Assembly: GCA_963827785.1 (NCBI GenBank)
Contig: CAWHCT010000017.1
Span: forward strand, 1 to 45,492
Length of the DNA: 45,492 bases
Direction of reading: 5' to 3'
Origin: Site-B1 sp963827785
GTDB lineage: Bacteria; Bacteroidota; Bacteroidia; Flavobacteriales; Flavobacteriaceae
In this document: positions 44,340 through 45,492 of the stretch, in pieces
Layout of the letters: each line of letters opens with the position of its first letter
Position numbering within the stretch: the first letter of the stretch is position 1
Program-made: the position numbers and the translations under genes
Notes under the pieces: generated by a model
Database searches by the model: none
The model's input: only the letters and a program-made list of their open reading frames with translations
Told to the model about the DNA's origin: nothing

Positions 44340-44368
44340 GTAGGGTAAACTTAAAAGTAGTTGTCTTA
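44340..44368 (+). promoter_or_regulatory. Putative ECF sigma promoter for the terminal lipoprotein gene (motif copy 2)
   Basis: GTAGGGTAA (44340-44348), 13 nt, TGTCTTA (44362-44368), about 77 nt before the lipoprotein ATG. Both boxes and the gap are identical in form to copy 3 ahead of fecR. Confidence 0.68.
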
Positions 44369-44445
44369 CTAGTACAATGGCGAAAAAATCGCTTGAAAAA
44401 TTAAAACTTTAACAATAATGTAAACCCAAAAAACATTTAAATATC

Positions 44446-45492
44446 ATGAGAAATTTAAAATTTATTACAGCAATTGTTAACTATGTCTTTATTAGTATTT
44501 ACATCTTGTCAAGATGAGATTGACAATGAAAATGGACAAAACCCAAACACGAATAGTGCAGATTCTAGAACCGCTAAAAACTTAGAGCGTTCCTCAATGC
44601 ATGATGGCATCTTTTGATGATTTTTTAGATGGCATATCATGTTCATCTGTGCTTTCCTGTTACAGCAACTGTTAACGGAAACCAGAATTCAATATAAACC
44701 AAATTGACTACCAACAAGTACTTAACATTATAGGAGAATTTAATAACGATGAGGATACCGTTGTATTTCAATTCCCTATTTCTGTACAATTAAGCAATTA
44801 CACTACCGTTGTTATTTCAAATCAAGGAGAATATGATGCTTTAATTGATGCTTGTGAGGAAGCTGAAAACGAAGCTGAAGATGCCATTTCTTGATTAGAT
44901 TTAATTTTCCAATCACAATTCTAACATATAGTTTAAATCTTGAACAAACTGGAAGTGTAGTTCTGGAATGCAATCAAGCAATTATATTCATACATGGATA
45001 ATTTTGAAAGTGGTCAATTATTTGCCGTTAGCTATCCAATTACTGCTGCGCTATCTAATGGAACAGAAGTAACTATAAATAGTGATATAGATTTACAATC
45101 TAGTATTAACGACTGTATTCAAGATGAAGAAACTACACATGAAGCGGAAGAAAATGCGGAAACACTAGAAGCTATTTTAGTAGATGGGTTATTTAAAGTA
45201 GATGCGTTTGTTACATCTGGGGTTAATACAGCCACAGATTATGCAGAATTCACAGTAGATTTTGCTAATAACTTAGTTGTGTTGCCCAAAACACTGTTAA
45301 TGCTGACAGCAGAAGATGTACAAGGAACCTATGAGGTAGCTTCACCACTGGAAGTATTTTTAACCCTGACATTTTCGGGAAATGCAACTTTCGGATTCTT
45401 GAATCATAGATGGGAAGTAACAAGTTATTCTAGTTCTGATGTAATTTACGAAGTACAACAAATGCGGGAATCACACTTGTTTTATCTCAGAT
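44446..45492 (+). pseudogene. Surface lipoprotein with two repeated modules, multiply frameshifted and cut by the window end
   Basis: ATG 44446 starts MRNLKFITAIV. After a frame change near 44478 the signal peptide continues TMSLLVFTSC (lipobox, Cys) and QDEIDNENGQNPN. More changes near 44611, 44650, 44690, about 44960 and beyond 45280, and a TGA at 44892, break a single long frame. Two similar modules are recoverable: FPVTATVNG to YTTVVISNQGEYDALIDACE, and IFPITILT to SNGTEVTINSDIDLQSSIND, each followed by an acidic EAENEAED- or EAEENAE-type helix. Such proteins follow FecR/TonB loci in flavobacteria; function unknown. The lesion density suggests poor sequence near a contig end rather than decay. 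Confidence 0.7.

Noticed and set aside
44377..44412. Eleven-codon ORF (MAKKSLEKLKL) right after ECF motif copy 2, resembling a natural-product leader start
   Set aside because: Too short, with no core peptide or maturation genes nearby; errors in this region prevent a call.

Overview
The window is a stretch of core chromosome from a low-GC member of the Bacteroidota, almost certainly family Flavobacteriaceae. Evidence for this: type IX secretion (T9SS) sorting domains of both the A and B kind, a TonB receptor controlled by a FecI/FecR pair, Bacteroidota-style promoters (TTG - 19/20 nt - TAnnTTTG) and almost no Shine-Dalgarno sites. The families DUF4293, DUF6588, BT_3928, DUF1599 and OmpP1, the fused SecDF, and the gene neighbourhoods (folP/cdaA, tpiA/prmA/clpS, rho/rpsT/proS) are also typical of this group. 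No phage, transposase, CRISPR array or rRNA operon was seen.

Layout, left to right. 0-1.2 kb: the 3' end of a probable BlaR1/M56-type gene and a secreted partner sharing its tail module. 1.2-3.2 kb: a secreted multidomain endonuclease I. 3.3-5.3 kb: a 50-residue conserved protein, apt, tRNA-Arg(ACG) and galE. 5.4-6.6 kb: a split YeeE/YedE sulfur-transport operon with a DUF2892 protein. 6.6-9.8 kb: clpS, prmA, tpiA and a DppB-like permease. 9.8-11.9 kb: a heavily frameshifted BT_3928 (DoxX-like) gene, a free-standing four-helix-bundle (23S IVS-like) gene between short inverted repeats, and DUF1599. 11.9-15 kb: folP, a lipoprotein, cdaA and DUF3667. 15-17.7 kb: an ABC exporter and truA. 17.7-25.3 kb: a phosphoesterase, DUF4293, rho, rpsT, tRNA-Glu(TTC), proS, a W/G/N-rich lipoprotein and an OmpP1/FadL porin. 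25.3-30.5 kb: a giant T9SS type B adhesin with eleven repeats. 30.6-34.7 kb: folE, cysS, yidD, lgt and DUF192. 34.7-40 kb: secDF, mdh and DUF6588. 40-45.5 kb: a cell-surface signalling locus (TonB receptor, FecR, ECF sigma) with a divergent small membrane peptide and a damaged lipoprotein gene.

Two points stand out. First, truA, folE, rho, secDF and the giant adhesin are each split by isolated single-base changes whose net effect is an extra base (two in truA). The BT_3928 gene and the last kilobase carry many such lesions. Because several of these genes are normally essential, sequencing or assembly error is the likeliest cause, and each should be read as one gene. Second, the ECF locus carries three copies of one bipartite motif, GTAGGGTAA - 13 nt - TGTCyTA, with identical spacing. 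They lie ahead of fecR, the 33-residue membrane peptide and the terminal lipoprotein, and look like the sigma factor's own regulon promoters. One copy overlaps the probable housekeeping promoter of the sigma gene on the opposite strand. This is the best candidate for a little-described regulatory unit here.
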